Assembly: GCA_030637775.1 (NCBI GenBank)
Contig: DAOWFY010000001.1
Location: 1 to 13,394, forward strand
Length of the DNA stretch: 13,394 nt
Direction of reading: 5' to 3'
From: DAOVGU01 sp030637775 [NCBI: bacterium]
Lineage (GTDB): Bacteria; Ratteibacteria; UBA8468
Shown: positions 1 to 6,467 of the stretch, in pieces
How the letters are laid out: every line of letters starts with the position of its first letter
Numbering within the stretch: the first letter of the stretch is position 1
Position numbers and translations under genes: made by a program
The notes under the pieces: model-generated
What the model saw: the letters and a program-made list of their open reading frames with translations, nothing else
Told to the model about the DNA's origin: nothing
Database searches by the model: none

Positions 1-22
1 GTCAAAAGGAAGGGAAGCCTTG

Positions 23-38
23 CCTACCGGCAGGCAGG
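23..38. repeat. GC-rich palindromic repeat, copy 1
   Basis: The sequence CCTACCGGCAGGCAGG differs by one base from CCTGCCGGCAGGCAGG at 6491-6506. A looser relative lies at 7928-7945. CCTGCC and GGCAGG are complementary, so each copy can form a short stem. The copies lie outside protein genes, as expected of a small dispersed palindrome family. Confidence 0.6.
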
Positions 39-100
39 TTATTAACATTATTCACAGTTTTAACTCCCCCTTGGAGAACCCCCATTAACTATGAATAATA

Positions 101-138
101 TTTACCCTAACTCTTACCTATGTGTCTGAACCCAGACA
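101..138 (-). repeat. 38-bp repeat, inverse of the window's last 38 bases
   Basis: Bases 101-138 are the exact reverse complement of 13357-13394. The core TGTCTGAACCCAGACA is an imperfect palindrome with a 6-bp stem and 4-base loop. Its appearance resembles REP-type palindromes mobilised by RAYT transposases; no such transposase is in the window. This copy truncates the reading frame of the FG-GAP-like fragment next to it. Confidence 0.85.
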
Positions 139-313
139 TTAAGGATTGTATGTGTTTTCTGCATTTATATATTCCCGCTCCAAATACACCAGGTCCATGG
201 TAAGTAACAATTTCAAGAGCACCATCTCCATCTATATCGGAAAAGAAACACTCGGAACCTCCATATTTACCAAATGATAGTTCAAGAATCGGCTCTACTA
301 TTTTCATGTCCAT
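107..313 (-). pseudogene. Truncated FG-GAP/VCBS-like protein fragment
   Basis: A 68-codon frame. Residues about 22-48 contain FFSDIDGDGALEIVTYHGPG, which has the DxDGDG-x-LEIV pattern of FG-GAP/VCBS calcium-binding beta-propeller repeats found in secreted or surface proteins. The last 10 or so codons are read from the 38-bp dispersed repeat and are therefore not original protein sequence. There is no signal peptide at the N-terminus and no clear ribosome binding site before the ATG. I read it as the surviving piece of a larger gene cut off by repeat insertion or rearrangement. The similarity is a motif match only; the parent family is not certain. Confidence 0.45.
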
Positions 314-354
314 ACCGATTTAGAGAAGGAGAAACCAACTTTCTCAGAGCCCAT

Positions 355-837
355 TTATAGAAACCTCCCTAAAATAATTTCGTCCACCCCAACCTTGAAA
401 TGGTCCTTTCTGTAGCCTTCCGGAATAAAGCCATTTTTAAGATAATAGATGAGGGCTCTTTTATTATGCGCCGAGACACAGGTAGAGATCTTTCTCTGTT
501 TTTTGCTTTTCCAGAATTTCTCCAATTTCTTCATCAGTTTTGTCCCCACCCCTTTGTGAAAAGAGCTTGTGTCAACTCCCACCACCTCTGAAGAACCAAG
601 ACCATTCATATGGGCTGAACCCCGGATATAGCCCAATATTTTACCCTTTTCTTCCGCGACATAAGAGACTACTTCTCCATCATAACTTTCGGTATTACTG
701 ATCTTCTTAAGAACTTGGGGAGAAAAGGACTTTAAATCCAATCTATCAAACTTATCCCCCAGAAAGGATTTGAAGGCAGCGATCATAATCTTTGATACTT
801 CCTTGCCATCCTTTGACTTAAATTTTCTGATTTTCAT
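355..837 (-). CDS. GNAT family N-acetyltransferase
   Basis: A 160-residue protein of usual single-domain GNAT length. It should transfer an acetyl group from acetyl-CoA to an amine; the acceptor cannot be told from sequence. Motif A is visible at residues 84-108: a beta strand (EVVGVD), then the HKGVGT loop at 94-99 that matches the Q/RxxGxG/A pyrophosphate-binding signature. Motif B follows at 124-137 (NKRALIYYLKNGF), the helix that ends in the characteristic NGF. The start ATG has a good Shine-Dalgarno sequence (AAAGGAG) a few bases upstream and a plausible promoter further up, so it appears to be a single-gene unit. It reads away from purM and towards the FG-GAP fragment. Confidence 0.85.
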   Translation of the reverse strand: MKIRKFKSKDGKEVSKIMIAAFKSFLGDKFDRLDLKSFSPQVLKKISNTESYDGEVVSYVAEEKGKILGYIRGSAHMNGLGSSEVVGVDTSSFHKGVGTKLMKKLEKFWKSKKQRKISTCVSAHNKRALIYYLKNGFIPEGYRKDHFKVGVDEIILGRFL

Positions 838-873
838 AGTAACTCCTTTAATTTCTTTTTTCTACGGAAAGAT

Positions 874-902
874 AGTTTACTATTTAATAAAATTTAATTC
901 AA
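874..902 (-). promoter_or_regulatory. Sigma-70-type promoter for the GNAT gene
   Basis: Read on the minus strand: TTGAAT, a 17-base spacer, then TAAACT. The expected transcript start leaves a 5' leader of about 30 bases that contains the AAAGGAG ribosome binding site. Confidence 0.5.
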
Positions 903-913
903 GAAAGCCTCAT

Positions 914-958
914 AAATTGCGCTACTAATCTATTTGCTTACTTTAGTAGCAATATGCG
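914..958 (-). repeat. 45-bp palindromic repeat, copy 1
   Basis: Read on the minus strand, this is identical at 37 of 45 positions to 6687-6731 and has the same length. Both begin CGCATATTGCTACTAAAG and end GCGCAATTT or ACGCAATTT. Both can form a stem from ATTGC/GCAAT extended by TACT/AGTA. Copy 1 also has an 8-bp stem GCTACTAA/TTAGTAGC. It lies between the divergent GNAT and purM promoters. Confidence 0.7.
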
Positions 959-985
959 TAAGATAACTTCACCTCAAGAAAAAAA

Positions 986-1014
986 TTGCTTTTAGAGGCA
1001 GAAGAGAATATAAT
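986..1014 (+). promoter_or_regulatory. Sigma-70-type promoter for purM
   Basis: TTGCTT, a 17-base spacer, then a consensus TATAAT. Transcription would start around 1020-1022, only 2-4 bases before the purM ATG at 1024. Confidence 0.6.
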
Positions 1015-1023
1015 AAAAGAGAA

Positions 1024-2019
1024 ATGGCGGGTTTAACTTATAAAAAAACCGGGGTAGACATTGGAGAAGCAGGAAAATTTGTAAAGCGAGCCTCTTCTCT
1101 GGCAAGGAGAGCACAGAGCTCGTCTGTCCTTTCGGGAATTGGTAGATTTGCGGCTTGCTTTAAACTTGACAAGAAATATAAGGAGCCGGTGCTTGTCTCC
1201 TCAACCGACGGGGTAGGCACAAAAATACTTATCGCCGAAAAATTAAGAAAATTTGATACCATTGGAATTGATTTAGTGGCGATGGTGGTTAATGATATTA
1301 TTACTACCGGGGCAAGACCCCTGTTTTTTCTGGACTATTTTGCTTTAGGAAAATTGAAAGGAAAAAGGGAAGAGGAGATTCTCAAAGGAATTGTTAAAGG
1401 TTGCCAGTTGTCTGGCTGTAGCTTAATTGGTGGGGAGACGGCTCAATTGGGCGCTATCTACGGGAAAGATGGTTTTGATCTCGCCGGGTTCGGAGTAGGT
1501 ATCATAGAAAAGGGAAAGGTTATTGATGGCCGCAAAATTAAGGTTGGAGACAAAATCATTGGTTTAGCCTCCAACGGACTTCATTCCAATGGATATTCTC
1601 TGGCAAGAAAAATCTTTCCCCAGAGAGAATGGGGAAAATATATCCCTTCTCTAAGGAGAAGATTGGGACAAGAACTTCTCAGACCAACGACAATCTATGT
1701 AAAAGCAATCCTTTCCTTAACAGAAAGATTCTCTCTGAAGGGGATTGCCAATATCACCGGAGGGGGGCTATTAGGAAATATTCCCCGGATTTTGCCCCAA
1801 GGGAAAAAAGTAGTAATTAAGGCAGGAAGCTGGGATATCCCTCCTATCTTCAGTCTCATCAGGGAAAAAGGAAAGATTTCCCAAAAGGAGATGTTTGCTA
1901 CATTTAATCTGGGCATTGGGATGGCGATCATCGTCTCGACGAAAGAAACTAAAAGAGTAATGGATGCTCTCTCTAAAATGAAGATTGCCTCCTTTCTGAT
2001 TGGAAAGATCAAAGAATAG
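1024..2019 (+). CDS. purM: Phosphoribosylformylglycinamidine cyclo-ligase (AIR synthetase)
   Basis: A 331-residue protein, close to the usual length. It catalyses the ATP-dependent ring closure of FGAM to aminoimidazole ribonucleotide, step five of purine synthesis in the cytosol. Visible motifs are GIGRFAACFKL (38-48), STDGVGTK (60-67, phosphate binding), DLVAMVVNDI (83-92), GGETAQL (136-142), SNGLHSNGYSLAR (183-195) and GGGLLGNIPR. The N-terminus MAGLTYKKTGVDI matches the family and fixes the start. Two oddities stand out. The usual ETAEMPG segment reads ETAQLGA here. A good promoter sits so close to the ATG that the mRNA would be almost leaderless. The TAG stop shares its last base with the following tRNA-Arg. 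Confidence 0.95.
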   Translation: MAGLTYKKTGVDIGEAGKFVKRASSLARRAQSSSVLSGIGRFAACFKLDKKYKEPVLVSSTDGVGTKILIAEKLRKFDTIGIDLVAMVVNDIITTGARPLFFLDYFALGKLKGKREEEILKGIVKGCQLSGCSLIGGETAQLGAIYGKDGFDLAGFGVGIIEKGKVIDGRKIKVGDKIIGLASNGLHSNGYSLARKIFPQREWGKYIPSLRRRLGQELLRPTTIYVKAILSLTERFSLKGIANITGGGLLGNIPRILPQGKKVVIKAGSWDIPPIFSLIREKGKISQKEMFATFNLGIGMAIIVSTKETKRVMDALSKMKIASFLIGKIKE

Positions 2020-2091
2020 CGCTTGTGGCTCAATGGATAGAGCGCTGGCCTCCGGAGCCAGTTGTTGGGGGTTCAAGTCCCTCCAAGCGCG
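2019..2091 (+). tRNA. tRNA-Arg (anticodon CCG)
   Basis: A 73-base cloverleaf. The acceptor stem is GCGCTTG/CAAGCGC with discriminator G. The D-arm is GCTC...GAGC. The anticodon stem CTGGC/GCCAG encloses loop CTCCGGA, giving anticodon CCG (reads CGG). The T-arm contains GGTTCAAGT. No CCA is encoded. Its first base is the third base of the purM stop codon, and pyrC starts 14 bases after it, so it is probably excised from a purM-tRNA-pyrC transcript. Confidence 0.95.
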
Positions 2092-2105
2092 CAAAGGAGA
2101 GATAA

Positions 2106-3362
2106 ATGAATCTTTTAATTAAGAATGGTCGGGTCATTGACCCGGCAAACGGAATTGATAAGCTCGCAGATATCCTCATCAAGAATGGTCGAATTGCTCA
2201 GATTGGTAAAAACCTGAAGGGAAAGAGAAGAACCATTGAGGCGGAAGGGATGCTTATCACCCCTGGACTTATTGACATCCATACTCATTTGAGGGAACCC
2301 GGCAGGGAGGATGATGAGACTATTGGCTCGGGAGCAAGAGCAGCAATCGCAGGTGGTTTTACCACCATCTGCGTAATGCCCAATACCAATCCCTGTATTG
2401 ACGATAAGACGGTGGTGAGGTTTATCTATGACCGGGCAAGAGAGACAAATCTCGGTAATATCCTGCCGGTTGCCGCCATCACCAAAGAAAGGAAAGGCGA
2501 GGAACTCACCGAATTTGGAGAATTGGTTAAAGCGGGAGCAATTGGATTTTCCGATGATGGGAATTCTATTCGTAATTCCAGGATTATGCGCCGGGCCTTA
2601 GAGTATGCAAAGATCTTTACCAGGCCAATTATTGTTCACTGTGAGGATACAGGGCTTTCGGCGGGGGGAGTGATCAATGAAGGTTATCTTTCCGCAAATT
2701 TGGGCCTTCCGGGTATCCCCAAGCAAGCAGAGGAGATTATTGTTGGACGCGATTTGATGTTAGCCGAGTTGACCGAGAGCAGAATTCACATTGCTCATCT
2801 CTCCACCGCCGGCTCGGTAGAACTTATCCGGCAGGCAAAGAAAAAAGGAATAAGGGTTACCTGCGAGACCTGTCCGCAATACTTTACCTTAACCGAGAGC
2901 GCGGCAAAAGATTTTGATACGAAGAGTAAAGTTAATCCACCCTTAAGGGAGGAAAAGGACCTTAGAGCAATTAAAAAGGGCCTGCTTGATGGTACAATTG
3001 ATGTTATTGCCTCTGACCATGCTCCCCATTCGGCAGAGGAAAAGGAAAAGGATTTTCTCGCCGCACCTTTTGGAATGATTGGGCTGGAGACAACCCTTCC
3101 TTTATCCCTTGCTTTAGTAGACAGGAGATTCCCCCTTTCTCAAATGATTGCTAAATTAACCATCAATCCCGCCAAGATTCTGGGGATTGATAAGGGAACC
3201 TTGGGTATTGGGGAGGAAGCCGACATCACCATTATTAACACAAAAGCGGAGTGGACTTTAAAACTCGAAAATCTCAAATCGAAGAGTAAAAACACCCCAT
3301 TCTTAGGCAAGAAACTGAAAGGAAAGGCAATCTTTACCATCGTTGGCGGCAGATCCGTGTAA
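2106..3362 (+). CDS. pyrC: Dihydroorotase, class I
   Basis: A 418-residue protein, typical of class I enzymes. It interconverts carbamoyl aspartate and dihydroorotate in pyrimidine synthesis. Residues 57-66 carry the metal-binding DIHTHLREPG with His59 and His61. Further metal or active-site positions are the SDDG segment at 149-152, His178 (IVHCED), His231 (HIAHLS) and Asp304 (ASDHAPHS). Class I bacterial enzymes use an Asp in the SDDG segment where class II has a carboxylated Lys, and that pattern is present. PPLRE at 278-282 is the substrate-side motif. A Shine-Dalgarno AAAGGAG lies 7 bases upstream of the ATG. It follows purM and the tRNA on the same strand and is probably co-transcribed. 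Confidence 0.95.
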   Translation: MNLLIKNGRVIDPANGIDKLADILIKNGRIAQIGKNLKGKRRTIEAEGMLITPGLIDIHTHLREPGREDDETIGSGARAAIAGGFTTICVMPNTNPCIDDKTVVRFIYDRARETNLGNILPVAAITKERKGEELTEFGELVKAGAIGFSDDGNSIRNSRIMRRALEYAKIFTRPIIVHCEDTGLSAGGVINEGYLSANLGLPGIPKQAEEIIVGRDLMLAELTESRIHIAHLSTAGSVELIRQAKKKGIRVTCETCPQYFTLTESAAKDFDTKSKVNPPLREEKDLRAIKKGLLDGTIDVIASDHAPHSAEEKEKDFLAAPFGMIGLETTLPLSLALVDRRFPLSQMIAKLTINPAKILGIDKGTLGIGEEADITIINTKAEWTLKLENLKSKSKNTPFLGKKLKGKAIFTIVGGRSV

Positions 3363-3377
3363 TCCGGAGGATATGTA

Positions 3378-3654
3378 TTGAGTAAGATAGGGTCAAATTC
3401 AGGCTCTCATTCAGAATGGCCTGTATTACCTGACGGAGCATGCTGATGATGAGGCAATTGCGGAGGATTTTGACATCTACGATGTGGAATATGGGATCCT
3501 GACTGGCAAGATTCGTCGGACTTGGCCAAAAGAGAGGAAATATGAAGTAATCGGTTCAGCACTGGATGGACGACCCATCGCTATTGTGTGTCGAATAACG
3601 GGAACGGGAAAAGTTCGTATAATAACCGTCTACGAAGACAAGTTAAAGAAATGA
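3378..3654 (+). pseudogene. DUF4258-family protein with damaged 5' end
   Basis: The open frame from 3391 to the TGA at 3652 encodes about 87 residues containing LTEHADDEAIAEDFDIYDVE, then ILTGKI, and GRPIAIVCRITGTGKVRIIT followed by VYED. This is the pattern of DUF4258 proteins, commonly the toxin-like partner of a YgiT-type zinc finger. No proper start codon exists in this frame: TAG at 3388 and TGA at 3379 lie upstream. A TTG at 3378, seven bases after GGAGG, begins a reading frame one base out of phase and fits the expected N-terminus, so a single-base indel near 3388-3398 would explain the break. It could instead be a sequencing error or initiation at a rare codon. It follows pyrC by 15 bases and precedes the zinc-finger gene by 14. 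Confidence 0.6.
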
Positions 3655-3668
3655 GAGGAGGTGCTACG

Positions 3669-3908
3669 ATGGGATTCTGGGATGGCGAACGCTGTGAATA
3701 TTGCCGCGGCTTTATTGTCGAGAAGATAGTTGACCTACCACGGAAGGTAGGAAGAAAGTATGCCTTGATCAAAAATGTTCCTGCTGGTGTGTGCAAAGAT
3801 TGTGGCACACGATACTATGCTGCGAATGTTCTCAAGACTATCGATACGATTACTCACGGGCGACGAAAGGCAGAGCGGGAAATCTCTATGGCGGTGTATT
3901 CGTTGTGA
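3669..3908 (+). CDS. YgiT-type zinc finger protein (antitoxin-like)
   Basis: A 79-residue protein. Two CxxC pairs at Cys9/Cys12 (CEYC) and Cys42/Cys45 (CKDC) form a zinc ribbon, followed by CGTRYY and a short helical tail. These are the marks of the YgiT-type zinc-finger domain found in MqsA-like antitoxins. Many short members lack the C-terminal HTH domain, and this one does too. The start at 3669 is chosen because of a near-perfect ribosome binding site (AGGAGGTG, 6 bases upstream); the frame is open further upstream but that part overlaps the preceding gene. With the DUF4258 gene it forms the usual two-gene cassette. Whether it neutralises a toxin here is inference, especially as the partner appears broken. 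Confidence 0.85.
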   Translation: MGFWDGERCEYCRGFIVEKIVDLPRKVGRKYALIKNVPAGVCKDCGTRYYAANVLKTIDTITHGRRKAEREISMAVYSL

Positions 3909-4016
3909 ACACTATAAAGTAATTATTTGATTCCTTTGAGCCCTGAATTCCACTATCTTTTTAATCAGGCTATCTTCAGTAGGGATATGCGGGAGGGTCA
4001 ACTTCCAAGAAATCAC

Positions 4017-4940
4017 TCACAGCAACATGCTACCTGTTTTTAGAGGATGGCCACGGAGGAATTTACTGGCAGCCATTCTTTTTTTTCCTTCCAGTTGCAG
4101 GCTTTTTATTGATAAGGAACCCTTCCCGCAGGCAATAAGAAGTTGATCCTTCTGCGCTTTAAGAATCTCTCCCGGCTCTCCTTCCTCCTTCTTAATTTCC
4201 GACTCCCATATTTTGAGGCGTTTACCTTCAAGAAAGGTATAGGCAGAGGGCCAGGGAGCAAGACCGCGGACTAAATTGTGAATCTCGACCGCTCCCCTCT
4301 TCCAGTCAATGAGACCATCGGACTTTCTTAATTTAGGGGCAAAGGTTGCTTCCACCTCATTCTGAGTTCTTAACTCTGCTTTTTCCTCCTTTAGCAGGGA
4401 GAGCGCTTTTAAGAGGAGGGATGCTCCCTCCTCTGCCATTTTTTCGGAGAGGGAGCTGGCGGTATCCTCCGGTTTTATTTCAATTCTTTCCTGGAGAACG
4501 ATTGCTCCGGAGTCAATTCCTTCATCAATCTTAATTATGCTATTTCCTGTTTCCTTTTCTCCTTTAATGATTGCCCAGGGGATGGGGGCAGATCCCCGAT
4601 ATCTGGGAAGAAGGGAAGGATGAAGGTTGATGATGCCCATTTTTGGCAGATTAATAATTTCTCTATTCAGGATTGAGCCAAAAGCAATCAGAATGCCAAG
4701 ATCAGGATTTAGAGAGGAAAGAATTTCTTTGAAATGAGGCTCTCTTGTATCTTTGGTCTGGATGATTGGTAAATTATAGGAAGTTGCTTTTTCCTTAATG
4801 GGAGTTTGCTCTATCCTTAGGCCTCTACCTTTTGGTCTATCGGGAGCGGTGATGATACCTACTAAATTCTCCTTTGCTTTAATTAAGGCTTCCAGTGACG
4901 GAAGACCGAATGAATCACTGCCAAAAAAGATTATTCTCAT
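4017..4940 (-). CDS. fmt: Methionyl-tRNA formyltransferase
   Basis: 307 residues, the usual size. It formylates Met-tRNA(fMet) using 10-formyl-THF before initiation. The catalytic triad is visible as Asn105 and His107 (NLH) and Asp143 (GIDSG). The signature HPSLLPRYRGSAPI runs 107-120. The N-terminal strand-loop is MRIIFFGSDSFG. The C-terminal domain (about 203-307) contains HNLVRGLAPWPSAY, typical of tRNA-binding Fmt C-domains. The start at MRIIFFG is chosen over a 12-codon upstream extension because that extension is encoded by a dispersed repeat. It lies downstream of def on the same strand, a common pairing, but three repeat elements now separate them. No strong ribosome binding site is visible, probably because of those repeats. 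Confidence 0.95.
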   Translation of the reverse strand: MRIIFFGSDSFGLPSLEALIKAKENLVGIITAPDRPKGRGLRIEQTPIKEKATSYNLPIIQTKDTREPHFKEILSSLNPDLGILIAFGSILNREIINLPKMGIINLHPSLLPRYRGSAPIPWAIIKGEKETGNSIIKIDEGIDSGAIVLQERIEIKPEDTASSLSEKMAEEGASLLLKALSLLKEEKAELRTQNEVEATFAPKLRKSDGLIDWKRGAVEIHNLVRGLAPWPSAYTFLEGKRLKIWESEIKKEEGEPGEILKAQKDQLLIACGKGSLSIKSLQLEGKKRMAASKFLRGHPLKTGSMLL

Positions 4941-4941
4941 T

Positions 4942-4966
4942 AAAAATAGGGACACATCCCATTTTT
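4942..4966. repeat. REP-like palindrome with GGGACACATCCC core
   Basis: An imperfect palindrome: AAAAATAGGGA and ATCCCATTTTT flank a CAC centre. It abuts the fmt start codon. It looks like the short palindromes associated with RAYT-type transposases. It is a different sequence from the GGTTCAGAC-type repeats at both window ends. Confidence 0.55.
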
Positions 4967-4970
4967 CTAC

Positions 4971-5061
4971 TGTCATTCCCGCAATCAGCCTGCCCCTGCA
5001 GGTAGTAAGCAGGGGTGAGCGGGAATCTATTTATTGGATTCCTGTTTCCACAGGAATGACA
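4971..5061. mobile_element. 91-bp MITE-like element with TGTCATTCC terminal inverted repeats
   Basis: It starts TGTCATTCC and ends GGAATGACA, a perfect 9-bp terminal inverted repeat. Inside, ATTCCCGC pairs with GCGGGAAT, and GGATTCCTG with CAGGAAT, making a compound hairpin. A further GC-rich palindrome (CCTGCCCCTGCAGG) sits in the first loop, suggesting one repeat nested in another. It has no coding capacity and lies between def and fmt. Confidence 0.6.
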
Positions 5062-5068
5062 TTTTACA

Positions 5069-5608
5069 TCAGCTGTCATTGCGAGGAGTCCGCTCTTTTA
5101 GCGGACGACGTGGCAATCTACCTTGCTGGTATTTTCGATAGGTCTTTATTCTCCGGAAAGGATTCATCCGATCCGGAAAGAGAATCCCGGAGAGATGGTC
5201 AATCTCATGCTGAAGGACTCGGGCAAAGAGGTCTTCTGCCTCAAAAACTATTCTTTTTCCCTCGGGAGTAATCCCGGAAACCTTAATGATTTTGGAACGG
5301 CCTACCTTCTCGTAGATTCCGGGAATACTTAAACATCCCTCTTCCCCAAATTCCTTCCCCTTTGCTTTTTTAATAATCTTGGGGTTGATTAACCCAATTG
5401 GTTTTGTTACTTTAGGGATTTCGCCGATGGCGATGATTTGTTTTAAGGTCCCTACCTGAGGACCAGCCAGACCAATTCCATCCTTTGCCTTCATCACTGC
5501 CAACATCGCCAGGACTAATTCCTTAATCTCTGGCGTGAGCTCCTCTACTGGCTCACATTTCTTCCTCAGGATAGGGTCAGGATATAGTCTAAGCTCGAGA
5601 TTTTTCAT
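5069..5608 (-). CDS. def: Peptide deformylase
   Basis: A 179-residue iron or zinc metalloenzyme that removes the formyl group from nascent proteins. All three family motifs are present: GIGLAGPQ (44-51), EGCLS (90-94, metal Cys92) and HEIDH (134-138, metal His134 and His138, catalytic Glu135). The core ends around residue 158. The last 20 or so residues (GRLPRRPLKERTPRNDS) are arginine/proline rich and are encoded by a dispersed repeat at 5074-5122, so the original C-terminus has been replaced or extended. Many functional deformylases vary here, so activity is probably kept. The Shine-Dalgarno before the ATG is weak. It is upstream of fmt on the same strand. Confidence 0.95.
   Translation of the reverse strand: MKNLELRLYPDPILRKKCEPVEELTPEIKELVLAMLAVMKAKDGIGLAGPQVGTLKQIIAIGEIPKVTKPIGLINPKIIKKAKGKEFGEEGCLSIPGIYEKVGRSKIIKVSGITPEGKRIVFEAEDLFARVLQHEIDHLSGILFPDRMNPFRRIKTYRKYQQGRLPRRPLKERTPRNDS
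5074..5122. repeat. Palindromic repeat forming the 3' end of def
   Basis: It begins TGTCATTGCGAGGAGTCCGC and ends GTGGCAATCTACC. GTCCGCT and AGCGGAC form a hairpin in the middle, and ATTGC and GCAAT pair near the ends. When translated such repeats give an arginine-rich peptide ending in PRNDS, as seen at the end of def. Confidence 0.65.
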
Positions 5609-5818
5609 AAATCAGAACCAGAACTTCTACTGCCATGGTTCTACATTATTTTAACGAGAATGGAACATTCACAGTTTGCTGCTTTTTCCATATTTTATAG
5701 GTTTTTTTATTAAAGGTATATTTTAGATGTAGAAGAACAAATTTCAAATATTTATTCATAGATAGACATTTGGTATCAAGAAAGGAATTTTGCATAACAG
5801 GAAGATTCAATTTTTTCA

Positions 5819-6367
5819 TCAGGTATCACGCTCCACATTTTTTAGAATCTTACGGTACAGCTCTTTTGTCCCGTATTTTAAACACAACTTTCGGAATCGA
5901 TCTGTTCTAACATTTACCTTATTCATTCTGAGTAAGTTAATAATATCTGGAAGATCCTTAAACTCACGAATCTTCGGATTGAATTTGATGGAATGCAGCT
6001 TCAACGCAATCAGATGGTTCAAAGAAGGCACAACAAATCTTTTTCCCGCAATTTTGATCTTTTTCCCATCTTTAATAATCCGAGTAAGGGTCTCTTTATC
6101 AACAAACATGAGATCAATATCCATGAGATAGGTTTTATTGTTCTCAAGTCTGGCAAATACTTCCTGCATAAGACCTTGTTTATAACCAGATCTTTTTAAC
6201 AACTCTAATGCCTTTGCAACATTTTCTTTGGTAATTAAGAGATCAACATTTGCAGTCTGACGCGTAACGCCGTAGTAATTGACCGCAAACCCTCCAATTA
6301 AAACATAGGGTATCTCTGCTTTCTCAAATTCAGTTGAGATAAGGTGAAAAATAGTAGGATATTTCAT
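5819..6367 (-). CDS. Nucleotidyltransferase-fold protein, DUF6036-like
   Basis: 182 residues. The N-terminal part has the nucleotidyltransferase fold signature: YVLIGGFAVNYYG (21-33, the GG motif), then RQTANVDLLI (36-45), with a later DIDLMF (83-88). The C-terminal half is helical, with HLIALKLHSI and DLPDIINLL, as in DUF6036/AbiEii-like proteins. The usual active site has Asp-x-Asp after the GG motif; here it is Asn40-Val41-Asp42, so the first metal ligand is changed. Function and substrate are unknown. Relatives are often toxin-antitoxin or accessory genes; no obvious partner is adjacent. A promoter (6380-6407) and AAAGGAA ribosome binding site precede the ATG, so it is probably transcribed alone. 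Confidence 0.75.
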   Translation of the reverse strand: MKYPTIFHLISTEFEKAEIPYVLIGGFAVNYYGVTRQTANVDLLITKENVAKALELLKRSGYKQGLMQEVFARLENNKTYLMDIDLMFVDKETLTRIIKDGKKIKIAGKRFVVPSLNHLIALKLHSIKFNPKIREFKDLPDIINLLRMNKVNVRTDRFRKLCLKYGTKELYRKILKNVERDT

Positions 6368-6379
6368 TTCCTTTTGTAT

Positions 6380-6407
6380 ATTATACCATCTGTTTTTATT
6401 TTGTCTA
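6380..6407 (-). promoter_or_regulatory. Promoter for the nucleotidyltransferase gene
   Basis: On the minus strand: TAGACA, a 16-base spacer, then a consensus TATAAT. The predicted start site gives a leader of only about 6 bases. Confidence 0.45.
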
Positions 6408-6427
6408 AATTATTATGATGTCATTTC

Positions 6428-6456
6428 TTGACAGGCAATTTTTTATTTGTTATAAT
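6428..6456 (+). promoter_or_regulatory. Perfect consensus sigma-70 promoter
   Basis: TTGACA, exactly 17 bases, TATAAT: both hexamers match consensus. The predicted start (about 6463) lies a few bases before a broken tRNA-His. It is divergent from the nucleotidyltransferase promoter. It could now drive the cold-shock gene through a leader of about 370 bases. Confidence 0.8.
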
Positions 6457-6467
6457 AAGATAAATGT

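Noticed and set aside
3912-4016. A 34-codon open extension of the fmt frame beyond its TGA stop
   Set aside because: Fmt is already full length. TGA is used as an ordinary stop by several genes here, and the GTG after it has no good ribosome binding site.
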